Both the position numbers and the translations under genes were made by a program. The notes under the pieces were generated by a model. It was not told the origin of the DNA, did not search any database, and was given only the letters and a program-made list of their open reading frames with translations. Below, in pieces: positions 1 to 13,200 of a DNA stretch of 64,000 bases (the first letter of the stretch is position 1; each line of letters starts with the position of its first letter). The DNA comes from Anastatus disparis (Eukaryota > Arthropoda > Insecta > Hymenoptera > Eupelmidae): contig JAFFSR010000244.1 in assembly GCA_017163975.1 (NCBI GenBank), positions 9,735,501 to 9,799,500 of the forward strand, written 5' to 3'.

Positions 1-2070
1 GCAATATTCTAATTTTGCTTTACTTATAAAAGATTTCACTAGAATTATCAGTATTTACACCATTATTTAATGTAAATATCGCATAAATGGTATTGATTTA
101 AATACTTCAACTAACTAAAGAATTAAATTTTCTAGTACAAAAATATAAACTATTAATCAATTACAATCAAATTTATAATCAACGTTTAAATATATTCTTG
201 TCGCTTGAATTTTCCATTTTTATTATTAATTTATTTTACTGTTTAAATTTCATCGTTACATCTGTTTTTCTAAAATTAACTGTACAGTTTGTAATGATTT
301 GGCTACTAACTTAATTTATTTAATAAATAATTTGCTAAATACGTTCAATCATGCCTTCCAGTACATTATAAGGGAACCTTGAAAGTAATTATTTAAAGGT
401 TGCACCTCTGCTAAAAATATATAATTAAAATTAATTGAAATTTATTCAAATTAACAAAATTTAATACAGTTTTTAGTAGAGACTAAAGCAGCTTATTTGT
501 AAAGTTAATATTAAATTATTGTTAAATAAATTGAAAATATTTCATGTCATTTAATGTAAATTCAGCGGAAATTCATTTCAAAGCGTTCTGTATACATATA
601 TTGAAATTACTTGTATTTGCAATCCAATAATTTCAATGAAATATTTTTAAAAATTTTAAAACTAATAATGCACCTACTTATGTACTAAGAAGTTCAAGTT
701 TTTGTGTTACATGAATAATATTGTAAAAAGATCAAAATTATCATGTTTATTTACTTGTAATAATTTAAAAATAGAAAATGTAATACAAAAACCTTACAAT
801 GATTTTCTTTCGTTAAATCGTACATTGGTCATACATTTTATTGGTACATTATTACCAAACGTGATTAATACAAATATCTATCTTGTTTACACTTTTCACT
901 ATTATTACATTAAAAGATATAATATAATTGCATACAATACTGTAAATTAAGTGATATTATAAAAATTTATAACTTAATATAGTAACAATTATTTATACAT
1001 ACATCAAATTTATCGTTAAATAATTGAGTTTCACCAACGTATAAAATCTAATGAACGAAGATAGGAAATTAATTCGATTGCAAAATTTTTCGGATGCTCA
1101 TATAAATCTGAGTACTGCTAGATTAAAGAGGAAATTTTTAATTACATTCATTTAAATCTAGTCTTATATGCAATCCAAAAAAAGTATTCAATAAGTACAT
1201 TATGAAAATTGTCTAATTTTTTTATATACTGACAAAAATAGTATTTTTAATCAAAAGCGCTATTGTAAATAATTTTGTACGTAACAGTGGTTTCAATTTC
1301 ATTTTTTTAAAAACGTAACAATAGTTTAAATTTCATTTTTTAACAATGTATATAAGAAAAGTTTTATTTTTATCTTTGTTACTAACAAAAATTTTTGCAG
1401 CCAAATACTTCCTCAGTTTTTTGATAAATTTTTATTTTAAGTCATTATTCAACTCTAATCTAATAAATAAAATTACAGAATAATATAATTCTAAATTATA
1501 AATGAACTTGAACTGCATATTTTGCATACAAATATTTATTTATATTCATTCTTTGGTACCATTAAAAAATGCAACATGTAGATATACAAGAAGTTATTAT
1601 AACACGTATAAATATCAACATGTTACATTGTCTTACTTAAATTTGAAAAGTTTTTGTTTCATTACATTTATTACTTATTTTTTCTAATAAGCTTTGAAAA
1701 TTTTATTCCCATTTATGTATGCATCGATATAACTTAAAAATACACATTTTATTTTAAATTCTAAAATTGTTTAAACAAATAGTCTTAACTTATAAGGAAA
1801 ATATGACAAATCACAGGTGTTCGCGCAAGGGCGGTATACAATCATTAGTAAATATTTACATCTTTTTTTTAATTCAATATGATCCTAACATAAATTTATT
1901 CTTGCACTTTGTTATATAACATTCAAAAATACTAAACAATCTATAAAACAAATAATAGATAGATTTTAATCGAATTACTATTAATTACTTTATAACCGAT
2001 ATTTCAATAAAATCATTTTTTTATCTCAAAAGTAATAAAACAATCTTTCATATATAATTAACAAATTAAA
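1..2070. other. Non-coding AT-rich DNA downstream of the receptor
   Basis: Only low-complexity AT-rich sequence; the open frames at 702-950 and 1502-1687 have no codon bias and no family features. No RNA gene seen. Confidence 0.6.
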
Positions 2071-2255
2071 GGTCATCAGTGGCTCAGTCGCTAGAACGTT
2101 GGATTCGTAATCCCAAGTTCGAATCCCGCTCTCGGCGGCCGATTGATACAAGCACCACTAATATACTGTATACATGTGCTTTATTCATAATCACACGTCG
2201 CTAATTAACATCGCAATGATAGCATAAATACAGTGACATTAAATAAAATTAAATT
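2071..2255 (+). repeat. tRNA-derived SINE, copy 1
   Basis: The tRNA-like head has A box (GTGGCTCAGTCGCTAGAACG) and B box (AGTTCGAATCCCGC) RNA polymerase III elements. Next is the tRNA-unrelated body (GATACAAGCACCACT ... CATGTGCTTTATTCA ... CGCTAATTAACATCGCAATGATAGC), ending in an AT-rich AAATAAAATTAAA tail. The anticodon position reads CGT. Acceptor ends do not pair, so this is not a working tRNA. Confidence 0.85.
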
Positions 2256-4065
2256 GGTTTAAAAAAAATAAACCAAATGAAATTTTACTATTAATTACAT
2301 CATAATCAATAGCTTATACAAATGAATGAATGAACAAGTTTCAATAATCTCATAATTGTAAATTATTTATAAAACCAATAAGTATCAAAATCCAATAATT
2401 ATTTTTCGAAAGTAATTTATCTTAATTATATTACGGTAGTGAATTAGCAGAAAATCATTTATAAACGTTTATTGAAGTAATTGAAGAAGTTTTTGCACCA
2501 AATTTTCATTGATTATTATCAAGAACATTTCGAATTTTACAATGATATTAAAATTTTTTTTATTTTATATTAAATTATTAAATAAAATATTTCCAACAAT
2601 CCAATTAATAATATAAATCGATTGTAGCTTTTATTTCTTAACTGTTACCTGGAATTATTTTACAATGAAAATTTCAATATTTTTATAGTTGGTATAACTA
2701 GAAAGATAATATTATTGATAAACCAACGTAAGATGTGAAAAATATCGTAATTTTATCGATCTACGGTTATATACTAAAGAATAAAAACAGTTGAAAAAAT
2801 ATTACATTTAATTTTGTTAATATTTGCAGTATTAAATAGATGTTTATACACGTGAACAAACAATTTACAATTTTAAAGTAAAAAAATTTTAATTATAAGA
2901 CTGAGTAAAAAGCTTAAATAAATACATAAAGGAGAATTTATTTTAATTCTTCGTGATATACATTCAAAAAACAGAATAAAATAAAACGATCGTTTCATAA
3001 TCTATCTATTGTATACTGACTGTTCAAATGATCAAAACAAATGGCAAGGCAAAAAAAGAAATATATCTCCGAAAAAAAAACAATAAGAAACATCCGTTCG
3101 TGATAAGGAATTAAAAGAGATAAAAGAAGATTACTCTAAATGTCAATATCAAAAGCAAAATGATTATTTCTTTTTTTTATTAAATTATATCAAAAGTAAA
3201 AGGATAGATATTAGGCAATTTTTATAAGTCAGTGATACGATAAATTCGGTTGTTTTTGTGCGAAAGAACGAGACGCATTATTTTTTTAGGTCAAAAATTT
3301 GTTTTCTTTTTTACGAAAGTTATAGGGGAATGGAAACTTTTTTTTCGTTCTAGTATTCTTAATTAATTCGTACATCTAATGACATAATATTAATGCAGTT
3401 CACGTACTTTACATTAGTAAAAAAATTCATTAATTCTACTTGTTATGATTAAGCAGATTTTTTCTAAATTCGTTTATTATAAAATGAAATAATACATTTT
3501 CATGATTTTATTTATAAGTTGAGAAATATACGCTTTTATTAATTAATTTATAAAATATTAACAATATTAAAATATTAACGTTATTAATGAAGATGTTAAA
3601 AAAATCATTTCCCCATTTTCAAATTACATATTTAATTTTTCATCCATTAATAATATTATACTATACAATATTATTTATTAAAACATAATTAAAATTTCCT
3701 TTTTATTATCAAAACAATTCTAAAAAGAACTACTGAAAATAATATTTCAACTAAAATATTGCTTCCATTATTATTACTGATTTTTTAACTTGATATGCAA
3801 CTTATTATTTTTTAAATAAAAAAGAAAATTTGCATCAACATTTTAATCATTTAAAAAATTATGAATAAGCTTGATACCTTTTTGCTTTCTCCAATGAAAA
3901 AAATGAAATTTGTGACTAACAGTAACAACTTTTTTTTAACAAAGTGCAAGATTAAAAATTTATTATGAAGATCGGAAAAAAAAAATTCATTCATGAAATT
4001 CACAAATCTTAGGTAAATGACCATTATGTGTGCGTTGCTTATATAGTAAAGTCGTTTATTTTTTT
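2256..4065. other. Receptor 3' flank, probably including its 3' UTR
   Basis: AT-rich, no gene. Minus-strand AATAAA-type hexamers are frequent by composition, so the poly(A) site cannot be placed. Nothing else recognisable. Confidence 0.5.
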
Positions 4066-4259
4066 TCACGTTCTCGTTGTCTGTTGTCTCCAATTTTTTG
4101 GTCCAGATTGTACAGGCGCAAGACCAATTTCAGCGGCATCGGGATTTGTATGTAATCTGATTCCTTGGCATTTTTGAAAAGTTAGTCGCCAAAAAGCTGT
4201 ACGAAAATCAGCTGAATAAAACGCATAAATGAACGGGTTGATGGCTGAATTGAACCAAC
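4066..4259 (-). CDS. Octalpha2R: Octopamine-type receptor coding exon 6: TM7 and C-terminal tail
   Basis: Encodes the rest of G443 through T506 and a TGA stop. TM7 carries the NPFIY motif at 450-454. Helix 8 ([15 protein letters not shown]) ends with C473, a possible palmitoylation site. The tail is short, about 33 residues, and Pro/Gln/Arg-rich. The acceptor is TTATAG|GT. An AATAAA hexamer lies only a few bases after the stop (minus strand, 4056-4061). It is probably too close to be the sole poly(A) signal, so the 3' UTR likely extends into 1-4065. Confidence 0.93.
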
Positions 4260-7200
4260 CTATAATAAAAATTGTTTTTTATATTAACGTGTTTATACTT
4301 ATTTATCTTTTTGAAAAAATTTCTGTTTGTCAAAACTGTTTTTCAATTTAAAAATTTTAAAAAATAACAATTAAATATTACGTTAATCTTTTTTCTAGTT
4401 ATATTAACCAAATTATTGGAAAAATGTATTAATTATTAAGGAGGATTCCCAACAAGTAATTTATAAAATCTTAGTATAGTTTTTACCTTTTAATTATAAA
4501 AAAATTTATGAAGATATATAAAATTTAAACTAAATTAATTAAATTTACATTGGAAAAATCAAAATAAAATTGAATTATTCTAGTACTAATTCCAAATGTC
4601 TGATGAAATCTTGACTTTTTTCACTTATTTTTGCAATTTTCATTATTTATTTTTTCATATTTTCCTTTATTTCCTCGCATTTTCCTGATATCTGTTTTTA
4701 GATAATCCTTTTATTAATAAAAAAGATTTTGCTTATTTGAAAAAATAGAATTATATAAACGTATCATGGCTTTAAGATGTGTTTATTTACCGTTACAGAA
4801 CAGTGCAAAAGACTTGAGTTAAATTCTCTGTAACCGAAGATTTTTCCGATAGTATCGGAATCAATATTGGGGTTACAAATTAAAAAATAAAGTAGTGATT
4901 GTGACATAGCGGTACCTGCTAAAAAGATACTATAGCTGAACTGATAGAAAATTTTTTCGAAATAAATTAATTTTTATAATAATCTTTAATCATAATTTGT
5001 ATTGATAATTAATTAAAAATATTTTATAATGTAAATATGTTGTCAGTTTAATTAATTGTCAATACAATTCATTAAAAAATATGTTTATCTTTTACAACGA
5101 AATTATAACTATAAATATAAAATGTATTTATTTTATAATCCAAACAATTTTAAATTAATGAAGATTAAAAAGAAACACTAAAATAATTTGTAATTACAAA
5201 TAAAGTTTACATTTGTTAATGAAAAAGGGAATAGAAAGATTTTTTATGCAATGCGATTTAATATTTGACACGATGTCTGTGATAAATTAAGTAACTGTTA
5301 TCTTTGGCCCAATGAGAGAAATACAAGACTTACGACAATCTCCAAGGGTCGGAAAACAAGATTTATTAAATAAAGATATTAGATCTTTCTTAATACTATT
5401 TTTTCTTTGCTTAAGGTTTCAGCATTCGCAGGGGCGAAAAAAAACTTTATTTTCATGCTATTACTGGATTTGTTGATTTTGTGAGACATTTTCTGGAATT
5501 AAGCTTGATTAATGTATCAATAACCAGCGCGCCTTACTTTCGGACATTGCGTTTAATACTATTCAATTCCTTTTTTTTTCTTTTTAAGGATTTAACTCAA
5601 TTAAAAGGTACGTGTAATTCTTCACATCTCGGAGGATTAAGCTGGTATCAGAAACTCGGATTTTTATTCAGATCTGTGATATATTTATGCGACGGTTAAT
5701 TTTTCATTTCATATTCACGGCTAAACTCAATTATTAAAGTTCTTTGTGTCAAGTTTAACGAATGTATAATCAAAAAAAGCTCTTTTTGTGAAGTTTATTT
5801 GAGAATTGTATAAATAAATATATACACATTTAAAATAACTTACAAGAATTCTTTTTGTATTTAATTTAATTGAAATAGTACTTGTACTCATATGAAATAA
5901 ATATCTCGATATTTTTGTAAAACCTTTAGCTTTATAAAATTATTTAAACTAAAATTTAATATTACATAAAAATCATAAACTAATCATTTAGAAAATTACA
6001 TTATTTAATCTTTAAAGAATGGAGCTTGTCGATATATCGGCCATCCTAGGTACCCAAAGTATTTGATCTTTACAAGCAAATTTGGTTTGTTAAATAAGAG
6101 AAAATATATTTTTTAAATATTGAAGACTATTTGAAATTAAAAATCACCGTTTCAAGGTAATTTTTTTTGTATATTTTAATCTCAAAGTTGATATGTACAT
6201 GTTTTTTATCTTCTGACAAGGAAATCTGTTCTTTATTTTATTTTCTATACATTTTTTTTAAAGTCTTAGTTAATTGGTGATTCAAGATCTTATAAATGCT
6301 CCTTTTTATCATATTTTCGAAAAAATGTCTATATCTCTGTCTATGGGACCTATTCAAAGAAAATAAAAAAACGGGTTTATTTTTTTTTCATCAAAAAATC
6401 ATATTCTGCAGTTTCAGCTAAATCTGTTTCCCGAAGGTGGGGTACTCTTCTTGAGAGTATAAAAAAATAGTGAGAAAAATCTCAAAAGCACCCTTGACCT
6501 TAAAAATAATTTCAGAGATCAAGAATCTCTTTGGAATTTTTTCTACTATTTTATTTGTGCTTAATGCAACAAGTAAGAAACAAATTTTTTACATTTTGTA
6601 TTTTGTTGTGCGCGAAGGTGATCGATTTATTGATCAGCTGAAAATGTGAGTTTTAAAATTAGATAGTTTGTTAATTTAATTTATATTAAATTAACAAACT
6701 TCGGTTAAATTCGGGTTTAGCCGTAGTTTTCCGCTATTAACTTATAAAAAAAGTTGAAAAAATATTTTTTTTTGTTCATTTATATTAAATTTTTTTCGTT
6801 AACGTAAAATCGTTTATACATTTATTCCAAAATGAAATAATAATTTATATTAGAAAAAATGTTCTTACCAAGCCAAGTAAGAGCAGGCATTAGTGGATCA
6901 GGTGGTTCGACTGGTATAAATGGCGTAGCTAAATAAAGTATAAAGAATGGTAACCAACAAGCAACAAAACCACCGACAACAACGGCCAATGTACCAGCTG
7001 TTTTAGTTTCACGACTAACCCTATTAATACAACTATTTTGAGGATTACGGAATGTATTACTACGTGAAATTTTACTACGACATGGACTTGAAGTTATTTC
7101 ATGTGCTTCTGGTACTCGTAATGTTGTCATTGTTATCATTGTTGCTGCTGCTGTTGTTGTTGTCGTTGCAGTTGCTGTTGTCATTGTTTGTATAGCTGTT

Positions 7201-10200
7201 ATTGTTGTTGTTGCTATTGCTGTTGTTGTTAATATTTTATCGGCACCATTATTACCAGTTTCACTTGGTGTACTTTCTGATACTGATGCAGTTGATAAAC
7301 GTGATGATAATAAATTACGTCCTACTGGACTTACTTGTAATTGTGGCTTCGTTCGATCTGTAGCCTATAAATATAAAAGAAAAAAAATTTATTGTTTTTA
7401 AAATTTAGGCAGTAATTCTTATAAATGGTGAAAAAAAAATTTCTTATATTTATTCAATTAAATAGTGTTTAGTGATATAGGAACAATAACTCATTATTAA
7501 TTGAATTCAAATACATTATATATGAATTTATAATAAATTTGTTATCATTGAAAATAATTATTAAATCAGCAAAAACTTTAATGATCTAATATATTTTTTA
7601 AAAATTTCAGCTGAAACAAATTAAAAAATTTACTTTGTTTAGCATTTTGTTCTAAGTATAGAAAACTTCATTGTAATTCACACTATATAAAGATATTGTC
7701 GAGGTTCTAGTTAGTTAATTTCAATACTTTATAAATATTAAAACAGTTTTATTAATTTTAGAGGCATTAATAATTTTTATTTTTATTTCTTGAAATACAA
7801 TTTTATTTTTCATTATGTTTAAAATCGAAATCTTAATAAGATTATTTAAAAAAAAAAACAATTAAATTAAACATTTCAAATAAATTAAAAAAAGATAATA
7901 TATCATTTAAATTTTCATAACATTAAACATTAGTTATACAATCAACAACAAAATCAGTGGTAAAAGAAACACTAAAGGCAAATCGATCGGGAACCTCGTT
8001 TCCTTTGTCTCTTATATCTTTTGTCCCTTTTATATTACTGTTCACAATTAAACGCTCGAAATCCTAATGAAATAGAACGTAGCCAAACAAATAACATGTA
8101 TAAGAAAAATAAAATAAAATAAGAAGCAAAAGCTATAAAAACAATCGATTTATTCTATTTGTTCTTTTTAAAAATAAGAAATCACCCGAGCTCTCGAAGA
8201 ACAAGAAATAAATAAAACAAAAAAAAGCCAATTGAAATGTCATGAAGCGTTGGAATTAACGACCTAAGAATGAAAGTTGTGTTAGTGTACTAGTGTACAT
8301 AATTTTTAAACATAAGGTTACAACCTTTAAACTTAACTAGACTCCAACACTAAATCAATCAAAAAATAAACTATATAGTTGAAAATATATATAAAAAGAG
8401 ATGAAAATAACAAAAATTAACATGTTTAAATTATATATGGTTAAATATAAAATTAATTAATTTTAGTTTTAAATCAAAGGAAGAGTCTCACAAACATGTG
8501 TTAAAAAAGGAAACGCAGAGGAACGTAAAAAACTGTTATTAATGCATACATTTAATAACAATATGAAAATATTTTAAAAAATGAAAATTTTGTTAGAGAT
8601 TTACAAATAACAATATAATAATTCAAACTTAATTAATTTAGTTTAAATTTTTTATATCTTTATAAATTTCTTAATAATTAAAAGATAAAAATTATAACGA
8701 GGTTTTACAAATTACTTTATGGGAATCATTTTTTTTAACCATCTATATTTTTTAAAATAAGATTTAACATTTTTTCATTTATAATTAAGTGTATTTTTCT
8801 TGATTTAGTACAACTGATCAAGTTTTAACTTTGTTAAGGCGACTTCGGATTTTAGGTTAGGTTTTATTTTTGAGTTTACAAATTATTCTTTCAATATGTA
8901 AAATTTTTCAGATTTTTTAATTTTCCACCATTCTACGGATTATAATAAATGGTGGAAAATTAAAAAATCCAAAAAATTTTAGAAACTGAAAGAGTAATTT
9001 GTAAACTACAAAATGAAGTTGAACCGAATTTCCGTAGTCGCCTTAATTTCATTTATCAACTTTTGATATTTAAAAATGATTTCCTAGGAAATCTTTCTAT
9101 AATTAATTTTTGTTTAAAAAGAATTGATTGCTGAATTAGTTATGAAGCTAAGACCTTCCTTCGCAATAATGAAAATGAATCAAACTTATCATTCTATTGG
9201 TGACATTGTATTTCAATCGAACTTAATTTTCGCGAAGAATAGCTGAGTTTTGAAATCGTTATGTTCTATTATTAGTAAAAGTCACTTTCATATGTTATGT
9301 GAAACAAAGTCAGTAGCACAAAACTAAATTTTCCAATTTTATATAAATTAATATTAATGAACCGAACTGAATTAATTCAATGTATAAGATTAACATGCAT
9401 TTTTTTAATGAAAAATAAATTTTTTGAAAATAAAGAATATATCTTTTTTATCCTTTTTTGAAAATCAAGAAAGTGATAAAAGTTAAAAGGCAAAAGTTAG
9501 AGCTCATCTAATGTGTGATTGCACTTGTCACAGAAACACATATAATGTCAGATGCATTAATTTTTTTTTTTTTAATTTAACGTCTCTGTATACATGCTAT
9601 CAGTGAAATGCTAATTAGCGACGGAGGGTGTTTGTGAAAAAAGCACATGTAAAGTACAGTGGTGCTTATATCAATCGGCTGCCGAGAGCGGGATTCGAAC
9701 TCGGCACCTCGAGATTACGAATCCATCGCTCTGCCGAATGAGCCACTGACGACCTCAAGAGATATTTATTATTTCTGTGCCAATATTAGCGTACTGCCAT
9801 ACTTTTATTTTAGTAATGTTAAAAAATTTAATATAGTATAATTCTGCAATGAGGTTGCATATTTGTAGTCGTAAAGAGGACGTAATATTAAAAAAAAGGA
9901 TACGTCAAAGTTTTTTTCTTTTCTCTTTCTTTTTTGTTAAAGAGTACTTTTGGAGATAACGATGCTTTTCCAGTTATTTATAGAAAATTTTTTTTAACCT
10001 AGTGATATTTACGTATAGTCATAAATTTGTATACAGATACATTTATGCATTTAAATGGAAGGTACAAGAATAACTTGAGAGGAAAATCCATTTTTGACCA
10101 TTTTATATTCATTGTTATTTGATTTATTGTTCACTTTATTTATTGTATTTTACTTATTGATTTATTTATACTGTGATACATACATTACGAAATCCACAAT

Positions 10201-13200
10201 TCAAATATAATTGTTTATAAATTGTGTATAGACAAAAGTTAATTGCATTGTAAATTTTCCATGACAGCAAATAAGACTAAAGTATTACTTATTGATTTAT
10301 TTACTCATACATTTATTTTTTACTAAACGGGCAGATTTATCTTTTGCAAAGACAACAAGAAAAGAGAACATAACTGAAAGATGCCATACTTTATTAAATG
10401 TGGTGTCGACTCAAGACAAAGACAGTAAACTTAAAGAACTAAGAGTTGAAATGAAACGACTCGGTTCAACGAGTTATAAGTTTCCTGAACCTTGTTCAGT
10501 TGAACCATTAAACTAATACAAAACTCCAGATAGGGGTAGATATTATATCATATAATACAAAATATATCATGTTTACAACAAAGCAAATATAAACAAATGT
10601 ATATATTTGTGATTAAAATGTATTAGTATTTAGTGTTAAATTAATACGAAAAAGTCGCCTTTAAATGAACATCTATTTTATTTATTATTATTATATACAA
10701 CATATAAATTGTTTTACAACTAATTTAGATAGATTAGTTAATAAGAATCCATTGAAAATAAAAAAATGTTCTATTTATTGCAAAAATTAAAAAAAATTGA
10801 ATAAATAATATAATTCTTGCTTTTATCAATGTATTTTATAAAATTTATTACAATAAAGTTAATAAATTTTACATATGTATTAAAAACTTTTGCTCTAAAA
10901 ATCAAGATATTTTTTCTATTCAAAACATTGACTTTTTTATTTGAAAAAATTCTGAAAATATTTACATGATATTTTTTTGTAACTTTAGACTACATAATCT
11001 ATCACGAAAGTATATACATAAAAATGCAATTGGACCAATAAATAGTCACCAGCTCGCTGTAAGTCAAATTATATTGTAGTAAAGTGATAAACAAATAATC
11101 AACTTAATTTTTAAAATAAAACTATTGAAAATTCGAAATTTATTAGAATAAATTAATCATAAAGCTTTTAATAAAATAAAATATTTTCTATATGGAAAAG
11201 AGTCGTAGTTTTTACTCATTTTATACACGGACTCCTAAAAAATACTTAACTACTCTAATTTGAATGTCTTTTTGTATTAGCTTTTATTATATTTAGAAAA
11301 ATGCCTAAAAAAACTAAGTTAATAAAAAATAAAAGTCTGTAAAAATTAAATTGTTGCCTAAATAAATTATAAAAATTTCAAAATAATATAATTCATACAA
11401 CTTCACTTAGGTACATGACTACTCAATCGGACTTTTACTTTATTAATCTTCTATTTTTTCAATATAAGTTTTGCGTTTTTTTTTTATAATTTACTTATAC
11501 AAAAACTGACAAAATTATTAAATCTTTAGGTATTTAGATTTAGAAACATATCAGTTTTATTTTCATCTTTTATATAATTTAAACATGAAATGATCAAATA
11601 GCAATTTTATAAAATTTATGATTTATATAAATTTATTTTATATGACCCTAAGCTCAAAATCATAACTTATATGATTATTCGGCTCTCGTGGTATAAAGTA
11701 CAGGTGTGTAAAGGTTTTACTTACGAAACTATGAGTTTCAGCCCGAGCCGAAAGCGAGAAATTTAAAAATAAAAAATAAATGTAAAATAGAATAATAAAT
11801 AAAATAAAATAAATATAATCTTTATGAAAATTCAAATGTGAAAGAACGAAATCATTACAATATTGCCAAGAATTTAAAAGTGAAAAATTACTTTATATTT
11901 CAAAATATAAAGTAACCTTTAATTTTAAAATATTTGAAATTTTTTCAATTATTTTATCACTTTTAATGTCATGTACATTTGAATTTTCATGAAAAAAGAA
12001 TCAGAAGTCTTAAAAAATTATTAATGAATAATTTCAAATTATTAAAATTTAAACAAAAGAGAAAAAATTATTCTGGCACTGACACTTTTATAAATAAATT
12101 ACTATACTATATTTTAAATTAGCAAAGACGAAATACGAATGAATAAAATATTTAATCCTCTGACGAGAGAACATTTAGTAGCAACCGTTTTATTACTATA
12201 ACGCAAAATTGCAATACCATAATTAAACGTCATTTTAGACATGTAATCGAAAATTTCGAGCTTACAACATGACGTTGTAATATCCAAAAGTTTATTCTAT
12301 GTAAGCTTCTTATAATTTTTAATAAAAAATAAAATTTATAAATTAAAAAAAATATTAATGACTAAATCAAATAAATATTTTAAAAAATTCAAATTTTAAA
12401 TTATTATTATTATATATTGAACTGAACAAAGAATTTTCACATATTTGAAATTTTTGCGATAAATTTTTTAAAATATCTGCTAAAATCTTGACAGAACCCA
12501 TATTTTAAAATAAATTCACTGACGTTCAATTTCGAAAATTCTCCAGTGTATCGATTTTCGTCGAAAGCTACAAAATATATGACTGCTCATAAGAAATATA
12601 TTATAAAATTCAATATAACTTAATAAAAGTATAAACAAATAATGATGACAATTTACATGCTGTAAAAGTTATTAATTCCGATTAATTTTAAAATGAATTA
12701 CAAACAATAAACAAATAAGTAGGTGGTTATTATTTAATAATCACGATTGTTGTCATTTAAATTATTTGAAATATTTTAATATTTATAAATATATATGAAC
12801 ACTAAATTAGTTAAAATACCACAATTTCTTAATTCCTTTTTTCTTTATTAGCACATGAGTTGTAATACTTAGTATATCAGCGCCATATGGTATGTATCCT
12901 TATTGCCAGAACCCTAATTTAAGAGGGGCTCCTAAACGTGAAATATTATTGATTATTTCTGAAAATTATTTAGTATTGTAATTATCAGTATTATTTATTA
13001 CAAAAGTAATTTATTTTAGTTATAATTAATAATAATGAACGTACTTTTTAAACTAAATTAATATTTAGAAAATTTTTTAAGGTATAATCGTTAATTAATA
13101 ATTTATTATTTAATAGTACAACTATAAAAATAAAAAAAAACAATTCATATTTAAATTAATTTGCAAAATTGATTAAGGTTCTATTAAAATTTTAAACTAC

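Larger units (their letters stand above)
4260..6868 (-). other. Receptor intron 5 (2.6 kb)
   Basis: GT at 6868-6867 and AG at 4261-4260. It holds one repeat R copy and an AT hairpin; no nested gene is seen. The frame at 5481-5699 has no support. Confidence 0.85.

Noticed and set aside
2071..2140. Functional tRNA gene
   Set aside because: A and B boxes are present but acceptor stems do not pair and the sequence continues into a repeated non-tRNA body; it is a SINE.
9659..9841. Plus-strand open frame containing [16 protein letters not shown]
   Set aside because: This phrase is the well-known translation of an antisense tRNA-like SINE head, not a protein.
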